64,000 nucleotides of DNA, taken from NCBI GenBank assembly GCA_024663395.1, contig JANFAH010000004.1, positions 62,001 to 126,000 on the forward strand, read 5' to 3'. The notes under the pieces are model-generated. The model had not been told where the DNA came from. It did not search any database and worked only from the letters and a program-made list of their open reading frames with translations. The translations under genes were made by a program, and so were the position numbers. Source of the stretch: Pisolithus tinctorius. Taxonomy: Eukaryota > Basidiomycota > Agaricomycetes > Boletales > Pisolithaceae. Position 1 is the stretch's first letter; every line of letters begins with the position of its first letter. Positions 35,679 through 47,715 of this stretch are shown piece by piece.

Positions 35679-36666
35679 ATGTGTGATTGTGCGCACTGGG
35701 CGGTAGGAATTCCTGTCTCAACCATGTATCATATGCCTCTGGAAATCAAGCGACATATTCTTGGGTATTGCAACATCTCCGATATCGCTATGCTTGCTCA
35801 GACCTGCACGCTACTCAATCTTATCGCCTGTGATTACGTGCACCACCGCCTCCATTTCATGACATTCGGTTTTTTCGACAAACCTGACACGCTTTCAATG
35901 ATCTTGCGATCATGTGATGCGGTTGTCTCTGGTTCGTGTGCGCTACACCTGCTCTTACCTGCGAACGACACTGCTTGGTTCCCCAGCGACCTCGACATAT
36001 ATGTGTCGTGTCGTTTCATGACTTGCGTCACAGTCTTATTGGAACGTGAGGGTAAGTGCTCCATCTCCCTGGGGGGTTGCTTCACTCACGTCACCGGGCG
36101 CAACAGGCTACCGGATCGTGCGTCAACACTTCGCGAATCCTAACCCATACATCTCTTCCTCGATTCACTCTGTAATTTCGTTCTCAAATATGCATCGCTC
36201 GATCGATGTGGTCGTCTCCAATACTGCTGCTGCTATATCTCCAATTTTCGAGTTTCACAGCACCGCTGTTATGAATTTCTTCACGTCCGACACCATCTTT
36301 TGTGCTTATCCGACGCTCACTCTACATCTCATGAGCATGGTCAATGCAGAACCTATATACTTTGGTCCTTCAGAGTGCAAGGCGATGGCCGCCCTGCAGA
36401 AATATTCGGGTCGCGGGTGGCAGTTGGTAGCGTGCCAGGAGGTCCATGAATCCACTGGTTTGTGTAGATCAATGCCCCAGTCGATTGCGGACTGCAGTTG
36501 CTTATGGATCAACATCGCCAATGTACAATGTGTCGCGGTGACCCCTAGGGACGTTTTTGAACGGTTGGGTATCATTAACCTCATCTGGCTTTTGGGGGGG
36601 TATGTATGTGGTGCGTGCGACCCATTTATGCGTGGGCAATCTTTCCTCGTCGAGGATAATTCGTGA
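35679..36666 (+). CDS. F-box-like protein with nucleotidyltransferase-like C-terminal domain
   Basis: Two exons, 35679-36051 and 36107-36666. The 55-nt intron (GTAAGT...CAACAG) joins LEREG to YRIVRQHF in frame, giving about 310 aa. An F-box-like segment, MPLEIKRHILGYCNISDIAM then LAQTCTLLN, is at about residues 19-50. The following domain has GSCALHLLLP and PSDLDIYV, the GS...DxD pattern of a minimal nucleotidyltransferase fold; mushrooms carry many such genes. An alternative ATG is 35724. It sits in the Helitron insertion on the strand opposite the helicase, so it is probable cargo. F-box proteins recruit substrates to SCF ubiquitin ligases; the NTase role is inference. Confidence 0.6.
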
Positions 36667-36973
36667 GTGGTACTTTACTCCTCGGCGTTTCTTACGATCT
36701 CACGACGGTTAGGCTGGACTTGCTTGGGGGGGGGTTTCGTCGGCAGTGAGGAGCCGTGAGAGGCTGGCATGGGGGGGGGGGGGGGGGGGGTTTCGGTGGC
36801 GTTTGCAGTATGGAATGTATTACATGATCTCGTGTGCTCTTGAGTGTCTGTCTCTTTCTGCGGGTGGTAAAATGTATGCAGGGCATGTTTCTCATGGCGC
36901 GTGTGGTATGTGCATGCTTGGGCTTGGTAAACAAGGTGCCTGCCGGCGGCGACGGCCCTGTTCTAGTATTATG
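36667..36973 (+). other. Distal Helitron region with G-runs
   Basis: No gene seen. Runs of 9 G (36726-36734) and 20 G (36771-36790) are each followed by TTTCG, suggesting a small duplication. Such runs can form G-quadruplexes and are prone to length error. Homology to the empty site resumes at about 36974. Confidence 0.5.
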
Positions 36974-37082
36974 ATCAATCAGTCATTTAGGAGGAAAACA
37001 GTATCGAGTCGTTCGAGACTTCAATATTCAGCCTGAGAGGGCAAGCCGAGGGCAGTAATGGTAGGAAGTAAGCTAGCAAAGA

Positions 37083-40000
37083 TTATGACTGCTCCTCTTG
37101 CCGGTCCTTCTTCACCTTTCCCAGTATGGCAGCCCGTATGTCAGCGTATGATTCGCTATTGAGACACATATTCTTAAACTCGCCGCCGTCTTTCTTGATC
37201 AATTTGAGTGGCGTGTCAAACTCGGCAACCTTACAAGCCATCGGTCAGCCAATGATAGGCTGTGAATGAAATAGTTCACCTGTCCGTCTTTCAGGACGAT
37301 TACACGGTCGTAGTCAACTATTGTGCTCAGCCTATGTGCAACTGCGGCCGCAGGCATTTGCGGTTTGTCGTCAGCCGAAAAAAGTGCGGAAAGAGCACTT
37401 ACCATTGATAACCAAAGAAGTTTTAAACTCCTTGCGGAGAGTTTCTTGTATTGCTGCGTCGGTCTCGAAGTCGACGCTACTTGTCGCTTCATCAAGAATA
37501 ACGATAGAATCCCGTCTCAACAAAGCACGAGCCATAGCAATAAGTTGCCGTTCCCCGAGCGAAAAGTTGGCACCTCCAGGGACGACTTGGGTATCCAACG
37601 TGATTGGAGCCCTCGAGCTCGTGTCATGCTCACCGCACCTCGACTCATTCGAACTGCGCCAGGCGTGGTCGTTATCGCGTAGTAACCTAACGCTGCGAAG
37701 GGCATTGAGACAGTCATCGTCCTCATGCTTATCTGTATGTGAATCAGTGCTATATCTTGGAAAAAGCGTTTCACAACGGACGGAGTGGGTCTACATTCTC
37801 TCGTAGTGTTCCGGAGAACAACGTGGCATCCTAAATGCGATCAAACACAATATATTCTTAGAAGGTAAGTACTAGTACCTCAGGGATATAGGTCTGGAAG
37901 GTGTCACTGAGCATGGACCTTATCGACGACAGGGAAAGCTCACTATGTGTAATCTCAGAGTACGAGCATCAATTGTTGAAATATCAATCCCGCCTATCAC
38001 AACGCGACCGCCCGATAGGTTGATCTAAGTCGACAGTCAACATCCAACGAAGGCAAAATCGAGGGGCTCTTACGAATCGTAATATGCTGTTGACCAGCGT
38101 GGACCTTCCGCTTCCCGTTCGCCCGACAATAGCAATGCGTTCGGGTACATTCAAGGTGAATGAGACGTTCTTTAAGACAGGCTCTAGGCGTGAAGGGTAT
38201 TTGACGCAGAGCTCCTCCACGGACAGGTTGGATAGGTGATCGGGAAGTCCGCCAGGTTGATTGATAGCTTGGGGGTCTTCAATGGTACTCAAGCATTCCG
38301 CCACACGCACTACGGCACTATTGCAGGAGAATGAAAGATACATCAGAGAGCAGAGACAGGAACTTACTTCAACTCAAGCCCGAGGGACGCCCCGAATCGG
38401 CAGACGAGATACATGCTCATCGTGAAAAGCATTGCACTGGTCATACAGAGGCCGGCTGTTCCTGCATCGACATGCTCAGATAACGCGAGTAACGTAGTTG
38501 CTAACACTGCGCATGCCCCAAGGACATCACACTTAAAGAGTAGCCATCTATTCGTTATCCAGGAGTTGTAGTGCATCTTGAAGGGGTGGTACAATCAGGC
38601 GGCTGTGATGACCCGGAGCCGGATAACGAACCTTATTGGCGACATTCACCTTCCGATGAAAATCTTCCATGAAGCGATGTGCAGACCCAAGCGCCTGTAT
38701 CGTCACGATACCATCCAGAAGCTCTCCAAAGGCAGAAAAGATAAGGGACCGGGAAGTTGACTCCATTCGAAGCAATTTTCGGTTGACAGTTAAATATCGT
38801 GTCCCGACGAAATGGTAGCAGAAGGCAATAAATGCTGCTGGAATGACGAACGCAGGAAAGAATGCCCTAAAAGCGAATGTAGTTAATCACCTTGAATTTT
38901 AGCCGTTATCACGAATCCCACGCACAGGAGAGTAAAAGCAGCTGCAACAAAGTTGACAGAAGCACCAGCAACGGTAGCCACATCATTAGAGAGGTTAACG
39001 TCAATCGCTTGCATATCTTTGCTAAAGCGGTCTAGAATTTGACCTACAAATCATAACTGCGAGAGGTGTATGGGGAGAGGCGGGACTCCTCACCTCTAGG
39101 TGTTGTGTCATGCCAAGGCAGGGAAGCGTGGACGACATCTTCCAGCAGGCGAGAAAACAGTGAAGATGATGCTTTTCGAGTTGCGGTATACAACACTATG
39201 GTTGACACCACGCTAGAAACAGTCATGATGAAAGCAATTAGTGCATAAAGCGCGACATAGAGGAGTGGGCGATCGCTTGCGTCGGGGAGAAGCGCTAGGG
39301 TCTGTTGATAGGTGTTGCTGACTGGATCAAGGAAAGTATTCTTGCTCAAATCGTACCACACCAGAGAGCCTGCCTGGTTATTACCGTAGGCTTTCCCCCA
39401 TTCCTGTGTTTTCGAATCAGTATCGAGGTCTGGGTGAAGAAAAATGCGAACCCGTATCCAAAGCTTCTCAGCCACGCCCATACACTGTGACATCACGACC
39501 AAACAAACAAAAGCGATCCACATCCAGCGGGGTCTACTCTACGTTGAGTGTTTCCCCGCCAGAGGCGCAATTAATTACGTACGACATTTGGCCATAGGTC
39601 TTATAGGGGGAGAATGCAACACCTCCTGGACTCTCGTCCGGTATCTGCTGCCTGGAACCATCACCAGTTACCCGTTGGTGTATTTGGATGTCCTGAGACT
39701 CTCCTGTCAAATTCTGCAATGTCGAAGGCAGACGTCCATCTTCCCGTAGATCCTTAGCAGGACCTTTGGTGGTGATCTGGCCGTTTTTCATGTGCACTAT
39801 ATAGTTTGCCTTCGGGAGAACAAGCTCAACGTAATGGGTAACAAGGACCTACTCAAAAAAATTAAGGGGTGTGAACTCGCCCTCCTCGTGTACTTACCAC
39901 GGTACGGCCCTCTAAGAGCGGCCCACAAAACAGCCGCTCGTACAAGTAGCGCAAAGTTTGGGTATCCTGTAGAGGGCTTAAATGGAAAAGTAGAGTTGGA

Positions 40001-43000
40001 AAGGGACAACATTTGATACGTACAATCGCGCTGAAGGGATCGTCCAGTAAAACGTACTGGGTTTGAGCATAGACTGCCCGCGCTAGGGCAATTCTGCATG
40101 AGATTCCAGTCAAGACAAGAGCCGCCAAACCAAGTAACCAGCATACCGAGCCTTCTGTCCTCCTGATAGATTCATACCCCTTTAGGTAATATGCCAGTCA
40201 GTGTGGTACAACCCCAACTGCGTAAGTTGATCTACCTATCACCAACTTGTGTTTGGTCGCCCTCCGGCAACTGGTTAAGATCGGGACGCAATGCGCAGCG
40301 CTCCACCACATTATCGTATCTCCCTTCGTCATATTGGGATCCAAACAGGATGTTCTCCTTGATTGTTCCGCTGTGCAGCCACGGAATTTGCGCAGCATAC
40401 GAAATCGCCGCTAAAGAGGAGGTTCGTAATGACTATCAGAAGGCACACCACCTCTGCTCTCGAAAGTGCGTTGAACATACCCCTGGGCTTCACGAGTGTT
40501 CCTTTGACCATGGCCAATTGCCCCAACAATGCCAACTGAGTACCTAGATATTCAAAAGCTATTCATGCACTCTAATCAATGCCTACCAGCAGTGCAGTCT
40601 TGCCACACCCCGTGGGTCCTGTGACGAGTGATAACTCGCCCTTTGGGAAACACACGTTAATATCTCTTAATTCGAAGCGATTCCCATCCGTCAATGCATT
40701 TTTCCCTGGAAAAACCAAAGGAGTAGCTTCGTTTCCACCAGTTGGTACAGTCGGTTGCACGGTATTTTGTTCTTGCGATAGGTTTATGTTTTCATTTGAA
40801 ACCTTCTTCCATTTGAAGCGACCATTCTTGACAGCAATGGTATCATCGGTCTCTACTGGGCACCCGCTGGGCGAAGATACATGATCAAACAATTCCTCCT
40901 CGTTGAGGAATGCTTCGATACGCTCGAGAGATAGTCGGGCCTGTAAGCACCCGTAAGCTGACTCAAACAGAAACGGTCAAAATCAGGGTACACCTCAAGA
41001 ACTTGCACGAGAAAATTGGGGAAGACATTCAGGGGTTGTCTATAGGGTGAAAGTCAGAAGCCTAATCGAATCGCTGAATTAATGGTTGCACACCGGAGCA
41101 TGCTCATCAAAGCAATAGTCTACGCAAAACAGTCAGCCCGTGTTGAAACACACATATCTAATCTTACCGTAAACGCAACCGAAGGTGTTAATTGATAACC
41201 CCGGTCGACATAAACAAAGAAAGAGACGACGGATACTAGCACAGGAGCTGCTGTCCACACTATGGTCGACAGCACAGATTTCATCCGGACTGGCCATGCA
41301 AAGTAGGTTAGCTCATACCGCCTGGCACCACGACAGACACCAACATCGCTCTAGCCAATCCATCTCTGCGCTTCGGGCACCTTGGACTCGTTTAATCCAA
41401 TGATCTTCCAACGAGAAGAACTTGATGAACCGGACGGCATTGATCAGCTCATAGAGCGCAGACATACGCCGATCACGGGATGCCGAAAGTTCTCTTCGGG
41501 AACGAGCCTGCCGTTGTGCGATGCAAATATGAAGTGCCCAAGCACACAACATAACCACAAGACCTGCATATGCTGCAGAACCCAAAAGCCTAGGATGCAA
41601 GTAAGTTAACTGACAGACTGTCAAATTTAAAAGAACACACATGTACAACCCAATGCACGCGAGGATGGTTTCCAAAGGACCTTTCAACGACCTGTTATGC
41701 AGCATGTCATTTCGAGACGAGGTTCGACGTACCTCCGTAAAGAAGATAAGCGCTCGCAATGATGGCAGAAACCTTGTTAGCATCTATCGCCGCCAAACTG
41801 ACGATCTTCCCACCACCTGCGCCTCGTTTGGGATGATTGGAGTTGAGGGAGGCCACAGTAGGACCGGTCTCGGACGCTGGCTCTTGCATTGTAACACCGG
41901 TTTGCTTGAGTGCCTTGTCGTAGATCGCATTCGTGAGCTGCGTGCTAACACGGACTGAGGCACGTCTGCCGAAAAAAAGATGTTGGGCATCAGCTTCGCC
42001 CTGCGATGGTGAGTTACAGTTGGATGAGACGACAGGGACGACAATCCGACGTGCCTTCAACACAGCACAAATAAATGCAACTAACGCCAGTGCATAGGCC
42101 TTCGAACGGCCTTCTCGGGTAGGGTTCTCAATCAGATTTAAAATTTGACTGGGGATATGCATTCAAAACGGAGTAATCGACCGTGACTGCAGTACTCACT
42201 ACAGGAAATAGGGCGCGGCATAACTCAGCAGCACGGTGACTATAGTGAGGAGAATGTCAAGACTGCAGAATTCAGTAAACTTCAACCTGTGTACCAGGGA
42301 ACAACGAACCACAGGTCACTGAAGTTGGCGGCCCACAATCGTCGGCAAAGTGTTTCCGCTCTGCGAGTTACTCAGAGACATGTATATTGTTCGTGCTAAA
42401 CCAAGCCTACCTGATAGTGCTGAATTCTTTGAAGATCGATTCGGACCGCATAGCTGGGGTTAGATCCCAAACATCTTCGGGTTTCATCTCCCTAGTGTTT
42501 CCAATCTTGATGAGGGGGTATACCCAGCTATAAGTGGCCCACTCAAAGATACTGGCGTAATCCTCGGGTGAGCGCCGGACATACTGTTGACAACCAAAGT
42601 CAGCTTGCTGATGGTGGTTGGATATTACTCACGATTTCCGGCAGAACGTCGTCAGATGGAATTGTCAGTGGCATGGTACATATAACCCCCAGACCTGCAG
42701 TGATCGCTATGAGATCGAGGGACATGCCGATCCAATCCAGAATCGTAAGAGAAGCGGCTCCAAAATGATAAATGGAAATTCCGATACGGATGACACCGAA
42801 GCCCAGGAGAATAGTATAGAGGACGAAAAGGTCGATATATGCGGTGCATCTTGGACTAAGTACAGGCTTCAGAAGATTGTATAGCCACATCGTGCCAATC
42901 ACGATGGAAAAGCTCGTGGTTCGGAAGTCGTCCTTGTCTGTGACCAAGTGATATATGCCGAGGGCTATCCAAGCAAAGACTTGGAGAAGAGCGATAAAGA

Positions 43001-43139
43001 TGAGAAGTAGGAGACGCCAATGGCGAAAGAACCATCTGGGCTGAATAACGCCTTCTTGATTGTGATGAGACCGAGCCAAGTTCGAAAGCAGTCCAGGTAT
43101 GATTGCGCTCCAGAAGGACTGCACATTGGTGTCGGACAT
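37083..43139 (-). CDS. ABC-B: full-length ABCC (MRP-type) transporter
   Basis: Multi-exon gene starting [10 protein letters not shown] at 43139, stop at 37085-37083. Domains: TMD0 (five helices, to about 42630), the [12 protein letters not shown] linker, TMD1, NBD1, TMD2, NBD2. NBD1: Walker [11 protein letters not shown], signature [18 protein letters not shown]-loop after an intron (FSAI/DTQT), VTHY. NBD2: Walker [10 protein letters not shown] (Arg codon 38106-38104 where Lys is expected), signature FSLGERQ, Walker [11 protein letters not shown]-loop AHRLST, so all but the Walker A Lys is kept. An apparent frameshift near 40440 disappears with a 70-nt intron at 40480-40411 (GTATGT...TTTAG). 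It was convergent with HET-A, now separated by the Helitron. Closest paralogue is ABC-C, including the 5' flank. Confidence 0.88.
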
Positions 43140-43499
43140 ATCTGAAGATCTGAAGGATAGGCCCCACCACAAGCGGGAAACAAGATGAGGTTGGTTGTTG
43201 AGGGTCACCGTAGATTATATGTACGCATATGGGAACCAGCGCCTGTCGAGCGTTAAATATTGAATTATCAATCGGATCCGAATTCCACCTTCTGATGTCG
43301 TATGCCGTATACTTGGGCCCAGCTGGTGGTCGAGCTTTCGTGAGCCCATCAGAGTAATGCTTGTGCTTGGTGATGAGTGATGGCCGAATAACACCTTGCC
43401 CTAATTTGTGACCCGAGGTTTGGGCCGGCCAGTAATGGATGACTTCCTATAGGATAAAATATGCTGGAATGTAATAAGTGCGAATAAATAGTATTGAGG

Positions 43500-43584
43500 G
43501 TCGCTCAAAGTTGGCGCCTACACCCACAGCACAATTACCGCAAATTAGGTGAAGGCGTAGGCGTCGGCGCCAACGTTGAGCGAC
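43500..43584. repeat. MITE-like inverted repeat upstream of NFX1-B
   Basis: GTCGCTCAAAGTTGGCGCC (43500-43518) and GGCGCCAACGTTGAGCGAC (43566-43584) are 19-nt inverted arms with one mismatch around a 47-nt centre. No clear target duplication is visible. It lies about 120 bp before the point where NFX1-B homology begins, so it may mark the truncation breakpoint. Confidence 0.55.
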
Positions 43585-43705
43585 TTTAATCTTTCCCTTT
43601 AAAGCAGGCGTGCCGCGGTCCATTTTACAGCGATTGGAAATAGCCCACTCGTTTGATACCCTCAATCTCCGGCGTCAGAGCGTGATACACGGATTGCCCC
43701 AGAGA

Positions 43706-46700
43706 CATCCTCAGGGCCGTCACAGAGAGCTCGGAAATCACCGGGTTCCCCAGCAGGCTCCGATCTCACATCGACCCTCACGCGCGCCCTACGCACGCCA
43801 CCATACCCTGACTGTCTCATTAGTTTCGGTCTGTAAGACTAGAACACCCTACCTGATCTTGTGTCCCTCCACAACCATCACCACATCGGTCTAGAACTCG
43901 ACGGTTCCGACAAGGTACGCTCGCAATGTTGCTGGACGGCTTTTCATCTAAAGTGCATTCGAACACGGGCAGATAAGAGCGTAAAAAGTATCGTAGAATC
44001 ATGGCGCGCGCAGGGGGAAGAACGCACAGGTGAACGGAGGTACCCTGGACGTCAAACGAAACGAGAACAAGTGCCGACGACGTATCAGTAAGTCGTGCAG
44101 AACTCTCAGCTTCCGTCGCACGTGATACGAATTAGTCCGTTTATTATATAGGTGTTTCTGTCATCGAACTTCTAATCCTTCTCCGCCGCGTCTATCAACA
44201 CCTCACTCCTGCGCCCTCCCGTGTTCTCGTCCACGCTCCTCTGGATGCAAGCACCCATGTAAATTACCATGTCACCCAGGCCCTTGTCCACCTTGTGCTA
44301 TAACAGTTCAATGGTCCTGTTTTTGCGGGAAGGTTGTACAAAATGCCAGATGTTCAACTTCTGGATCTCCTGTACCGTCTGAAGGATTTCAACGGGGTTC
44401 CTTTTCATGTAATAACACCTGCACCCAATCGCTTTCATGCAAGAACCCCGAGCATAGATGTGAGTTATCTTGTCATGCCGATCCCTGTCCACCATGCCCA
44501 GTGAAGGAGGAAACCAGGTGTTGGTGCGGGAGCGAAACAAAAGTGGTCGCTTGTGGTAAACTCAACTCAGAAGTCGTTACAGAGTGTGTAATATTGAAGC
44601 CCACGCAACATGATGGAATCGGAGAAGTGGAGACATGGGTTGGGTGGTTTGGATGTGGAAAGGCTTGAAACCGGTGAGGACCTTTACTCTTTCCCTTCAT
44701 CGATTAACTAATGCCAATGGTCGTTACCCAGCCCTTTCAGCTGTGGGAAACACACTTGCGCGAAGCCATGTCATCCTCCATTGCGCACACCCCCGCTTTG
44801 TCCATTTGACCCCGTCTCGGTCATCCGATGCGGGTGCGGTCGGTACGAGGTGACTCGCCTCTCTGGCATCAGTGAGGGAACGTCAAACTCTGCAAATGGT
44901 AATACGTCCCCCGTTTTTCCCGCACGCTCATTGTGTATCTCTCCGCTCCCCGTTTGCTCTTCTGTATGCTCAAAATTTCTGCCGTGTGGCCATTCCTGTA
45001 CGTCCACTTGTAATTGGGGGGTATACCCCCCACAACCGTGCCGATGCGGATCAACGAAACGACAAATGAAATGCAGCGATTTCCCGCTGACTGGAGATAA
45101 ATCAGCGGAGGCGGCCTGTTTTAGTGAACCGGTACCTGAAGAAACCCTTTGCAATCGTCCCTGTCCCGTCCAACAATCATGTGGCTGACATCAGTGTGGC
45201 CGCATCTGTTGTCCATTAGCTTTCTTGGCAATTGGGAAGGGTAAGAAAAAAGTGCGGGGCGACGCCGCAGTAGATCTCGGGACCGAACCTGGCGGGCTAC
45301 ACGAATGTGACATCCCATGTACTCGTGTTCTTGGATGCGGGAACCACCGTTGCGAGAAGAAGGATCATAAAGGTCCTTGTGGGGTGTGCTTACGCAGCAT
45401 ATTTGAAGAGGTGTGTCTCGGTACCATTTCCCTCGGGTTTCATCGCTGACTCCAGTGATCTTCGCTGACAAACAGATCATCTGTCCATGCAATCGCATGG
45501 TCTTCGAACCGCCTATTCCTTGTGGCACACATCTTACTTGCACATATCCTTGCATTAGAGAACGCCCGTGCGGACACCCGCAAGTTCCACATGCATGCCA
45601 TGAATCTACTATCGTCGCTGAGGCGGACGCTGCTGATGAGGGACTACCTTCCTCTTCGGAGAGTAGTATTGCTCGCTCGTGTTCTCCGTGTCCTTTCTTG
45701 ACTAGGAAACTCTGTGCTTGCGAGAAGAAGATGGTAGACAACGTTCAATGTTCTCAGGAACGTGTGAGTTGTGGAAACGTCTGTAAACGGTGAGCTGTTC
45801 CGCCCAGTATTCTTTGGTCGTGTTCGTGATGACTGGACGCTTTTCAGACTTTTGGCGTGCGGGTTCCACGAGTGCAAGCGTACCTGTCACGCGGACGAGT
45901 GTGGTCCTTGTACAGCGGTCTGCGGCAAATCTCGCAAAGCTTGGTGAGTCATTTCTCTTGTTGCTGTCTTTCCGTCATTGTGTAATCTTCGTCGGCAGTC
46001 TACCGGAATACCATTCCTGCACGGAAATCTGTCATGCTCCTGCAGCATGCCCAGAGACAGGGTCCATGTCTCGCCGTGGTCACGCTTACCTGTCCATGTG
46101 GAAACCTGAGATCGACGGCTCCCTGCTCAAACAGGAAGCAAAGTCTTGCATGTAGCGGAGACTGTGCAGTCAAGAAGCGCAATGAAAAGCTAGCAGAAGC
46201 ATTTGGAATCAGTAAGGAGAAACGCGAGGAAATTGCAGCGGGCCCAAAAGTCGTCTGGAGCGATGAGTTGGTGGACTATGCATGCGTTACCGCAAACGCT
46301 AAGTTCGTGCGGCTCATGGAGGATAATTTTGCAGAGTAAGCCTTGTCTTTTCCGTATGCTTGCGCGAGGTTTGAGCTTGCCTTGTGTATTATGTAGTTTT
46401 GTCAAGTCCAGCCGACGCACACAAGGTGCTGCAGCATATGCCTCCAGAACGACGCAAGTTCGTGCAGAGTGTACGTCAACGTTATTTTTTCCTGGCATTT
46501 TTATATTCTATGCTGACGCGTTGCTTCTGTTGTGCTGTAGCTCGCCTCCGTCTATCGTGTGGACACTGCCGAGGTCGATCAGGAAGCCGCACCGCAGCGT
46601 ACAACTCATGCGGCGTATCGACACGCGCATCCCCGTACCACTCCTTTCACAGTCGGCAACGTCGGCTGCGCCCTCAAGTAAACTAGTTGACTTGCGCTCG

Positions 46701-46951
46701 TCCAAGGCTACTGCTTCGGCCGTCAAGACAGTAAATATACCTCCCCTCGTGTGGCATCTGCCTGGAAGATGCCATCGTCATCGTCGCGGAACGCTCCCTC
46801 ATCCGGTGCTCCTTCGTCAGGGCCCCTACCTCCTCATTCGAGCGGTCTGTCTCCACCGTCGTATGTGACACTGCAGCCACAGGCGCAACGAGAGCAACCG
46901 GCCACGATTGCAAGAAAAGATGTACCCGAAGATTGGGAGGATGATATCTAA
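43706..46951 (+). pseudogene. NFX1-B: truncated duplicate of the NFX1-type gene
   Basis: Homologous to about 11065-14332 of NFX1-A, including introns. It lacks the promoter, start codon and roughly the first 150 codons. Lesions relative to copy A: the first RING-like Cys is changed (CLISFG for CLICFG), with a one-base loss and stop near 43831; Cys-to-stop TGA at 44666-44668; a deletion near 45035 in a finger; Arg-to-stop TGA at 45186-45188; and a one-base insertion near 46583 in the R3H region. The 3' half is still very close to copy A, so the duplication is recent. No product is expected from the full gene. Confidence 0.88.
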
Positions 46952-47715
46952 ACAACACCACTAGCCTTGAAATACACAATTGGTATCCGTGAATTGCATA
47001 GATAATATACAGGTAGTCACGCATAGAGAGCAAGCTGTCTTGGTTAAACTGGGCGCCTGTTTCACTGCCAGCTGGGCTTATTGGCGTTCTCTACGCATTA
47101 GTGCTGATTCTCCGAACGTCCTCATTTCTGGGAATTGTTGGCAGAAAATGTTAGGTTACAATGTTCGAACAGAGAAACCACAAATTGGCGGAAGAACGAT
47201 ATCATAACCACCACGTGCATGCCATTACCAGACCTGGTTTGGTCCAGGTCCAGGTTTGCCAATATGGAAAGGTTGACTGGTTGACACCGCTCAAATTGGT
47301 CAAGGCGTTCCTTGCAAAAGGAACCACGATTCAACTCGTTATTCGACAACGCCGCGGCGAGGGCCGGACTCAGAGGTTTAGTGGGTACTCGCGCCTTGCA
47401 GTAGGTATCAACGCGATGTAATGCTTTGCAAACAAGCTCTAAAGGCTCTAATAGCCACATGGTTCCCAGCTTCTTCGTGCTATTTTAACATTAAATAGCA
47501 GCAGGTGCGTTCTTCTATATCTCATCCACATTCATCGTCTCCACCGGAACTGCGTTACTTGCGCTTTAAGTCCCTCGTCATTGAAGCTGATAAACTTTTC
47601 CAAATGCAGCGTCATTCCTGCTAGCTGACCATACCAGTCTCCCGAGATTGACACCCTATCGCTGAGAGCAAAATGTACGTCTTATCGTCGTGGCCGATTC
47701 TAGGTTCGTACTGAA
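46952..47715. other. Duplication junction and HET-B 5' region
   Basis: 46952-47232 matches the NFX1-A 3' flank; 47230 onward matches the HET-A 5' flank. The join ACCAGACCTGG (47227-47237) shares AGA with both parents. The remainder is the presumed HET-B promoter; no TATA box is obvious. Confidence 0.75.

Larger units (their letters stand above)
26970..36973 (-). mobile_element. Helitron insertion of about 10 kb with additional genes on the opposite strand
   Basis: Compared with the uninterrupted HET-B/ABC-C spacer, the HET-A/ABC-B spacer carries about 10 kb of extra DNA between CTTCACAAT (26967-26975) and TCAATCAG (from 36974). The insert contains a Rep/Pif1-type Helitron helicase on the minus strand. 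At the right edge, the minus strand reads A then TCATAATAC, matching the 5'-TC start of Helitrons after a host A. A 6-bp palindrome near the left edge could be the 3' hairpin, but I see no clear CTRR end. Edges are accurate to about 10 bp. Confidence 0.7.
10624..43330. repeat. Segmental duplication block 1: NFX1-A, ABC-A, HET-A, (Helitron), ABC-B
   Basis: Paralogous to 43706-58330. Homology runs through the NFX1 gene and its 3' flank to 14608, resumes at about 22034 upstream of HET-A, continues to about 26970, and resumes at about 36972 through ABC-B and its 5' flank. Introns and noncoding flanks match as well as exons, which shows DNA duplication rather than convergence. Confidence 0.85.

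Noticed and set aside
36692..36934. Proline-rich minus-strand protein
   Set aside because: The Pro-run is the complement of the 20-G homopolymer; nothing else supports coding.
40405..40485. Frameshift in NBD1 of ABC-B
   Set aside because: A 70-nt intron with a strong GTATGT donor and TTTAG acceptor restores the frame exactly into the Q-loop exon.
44781..46339. NFX1-B as a functional shorter gene
   Set aside because: Several in-frame stops and indels lie within zinc fingers, and no promoter or start equivalent to copy A is present.
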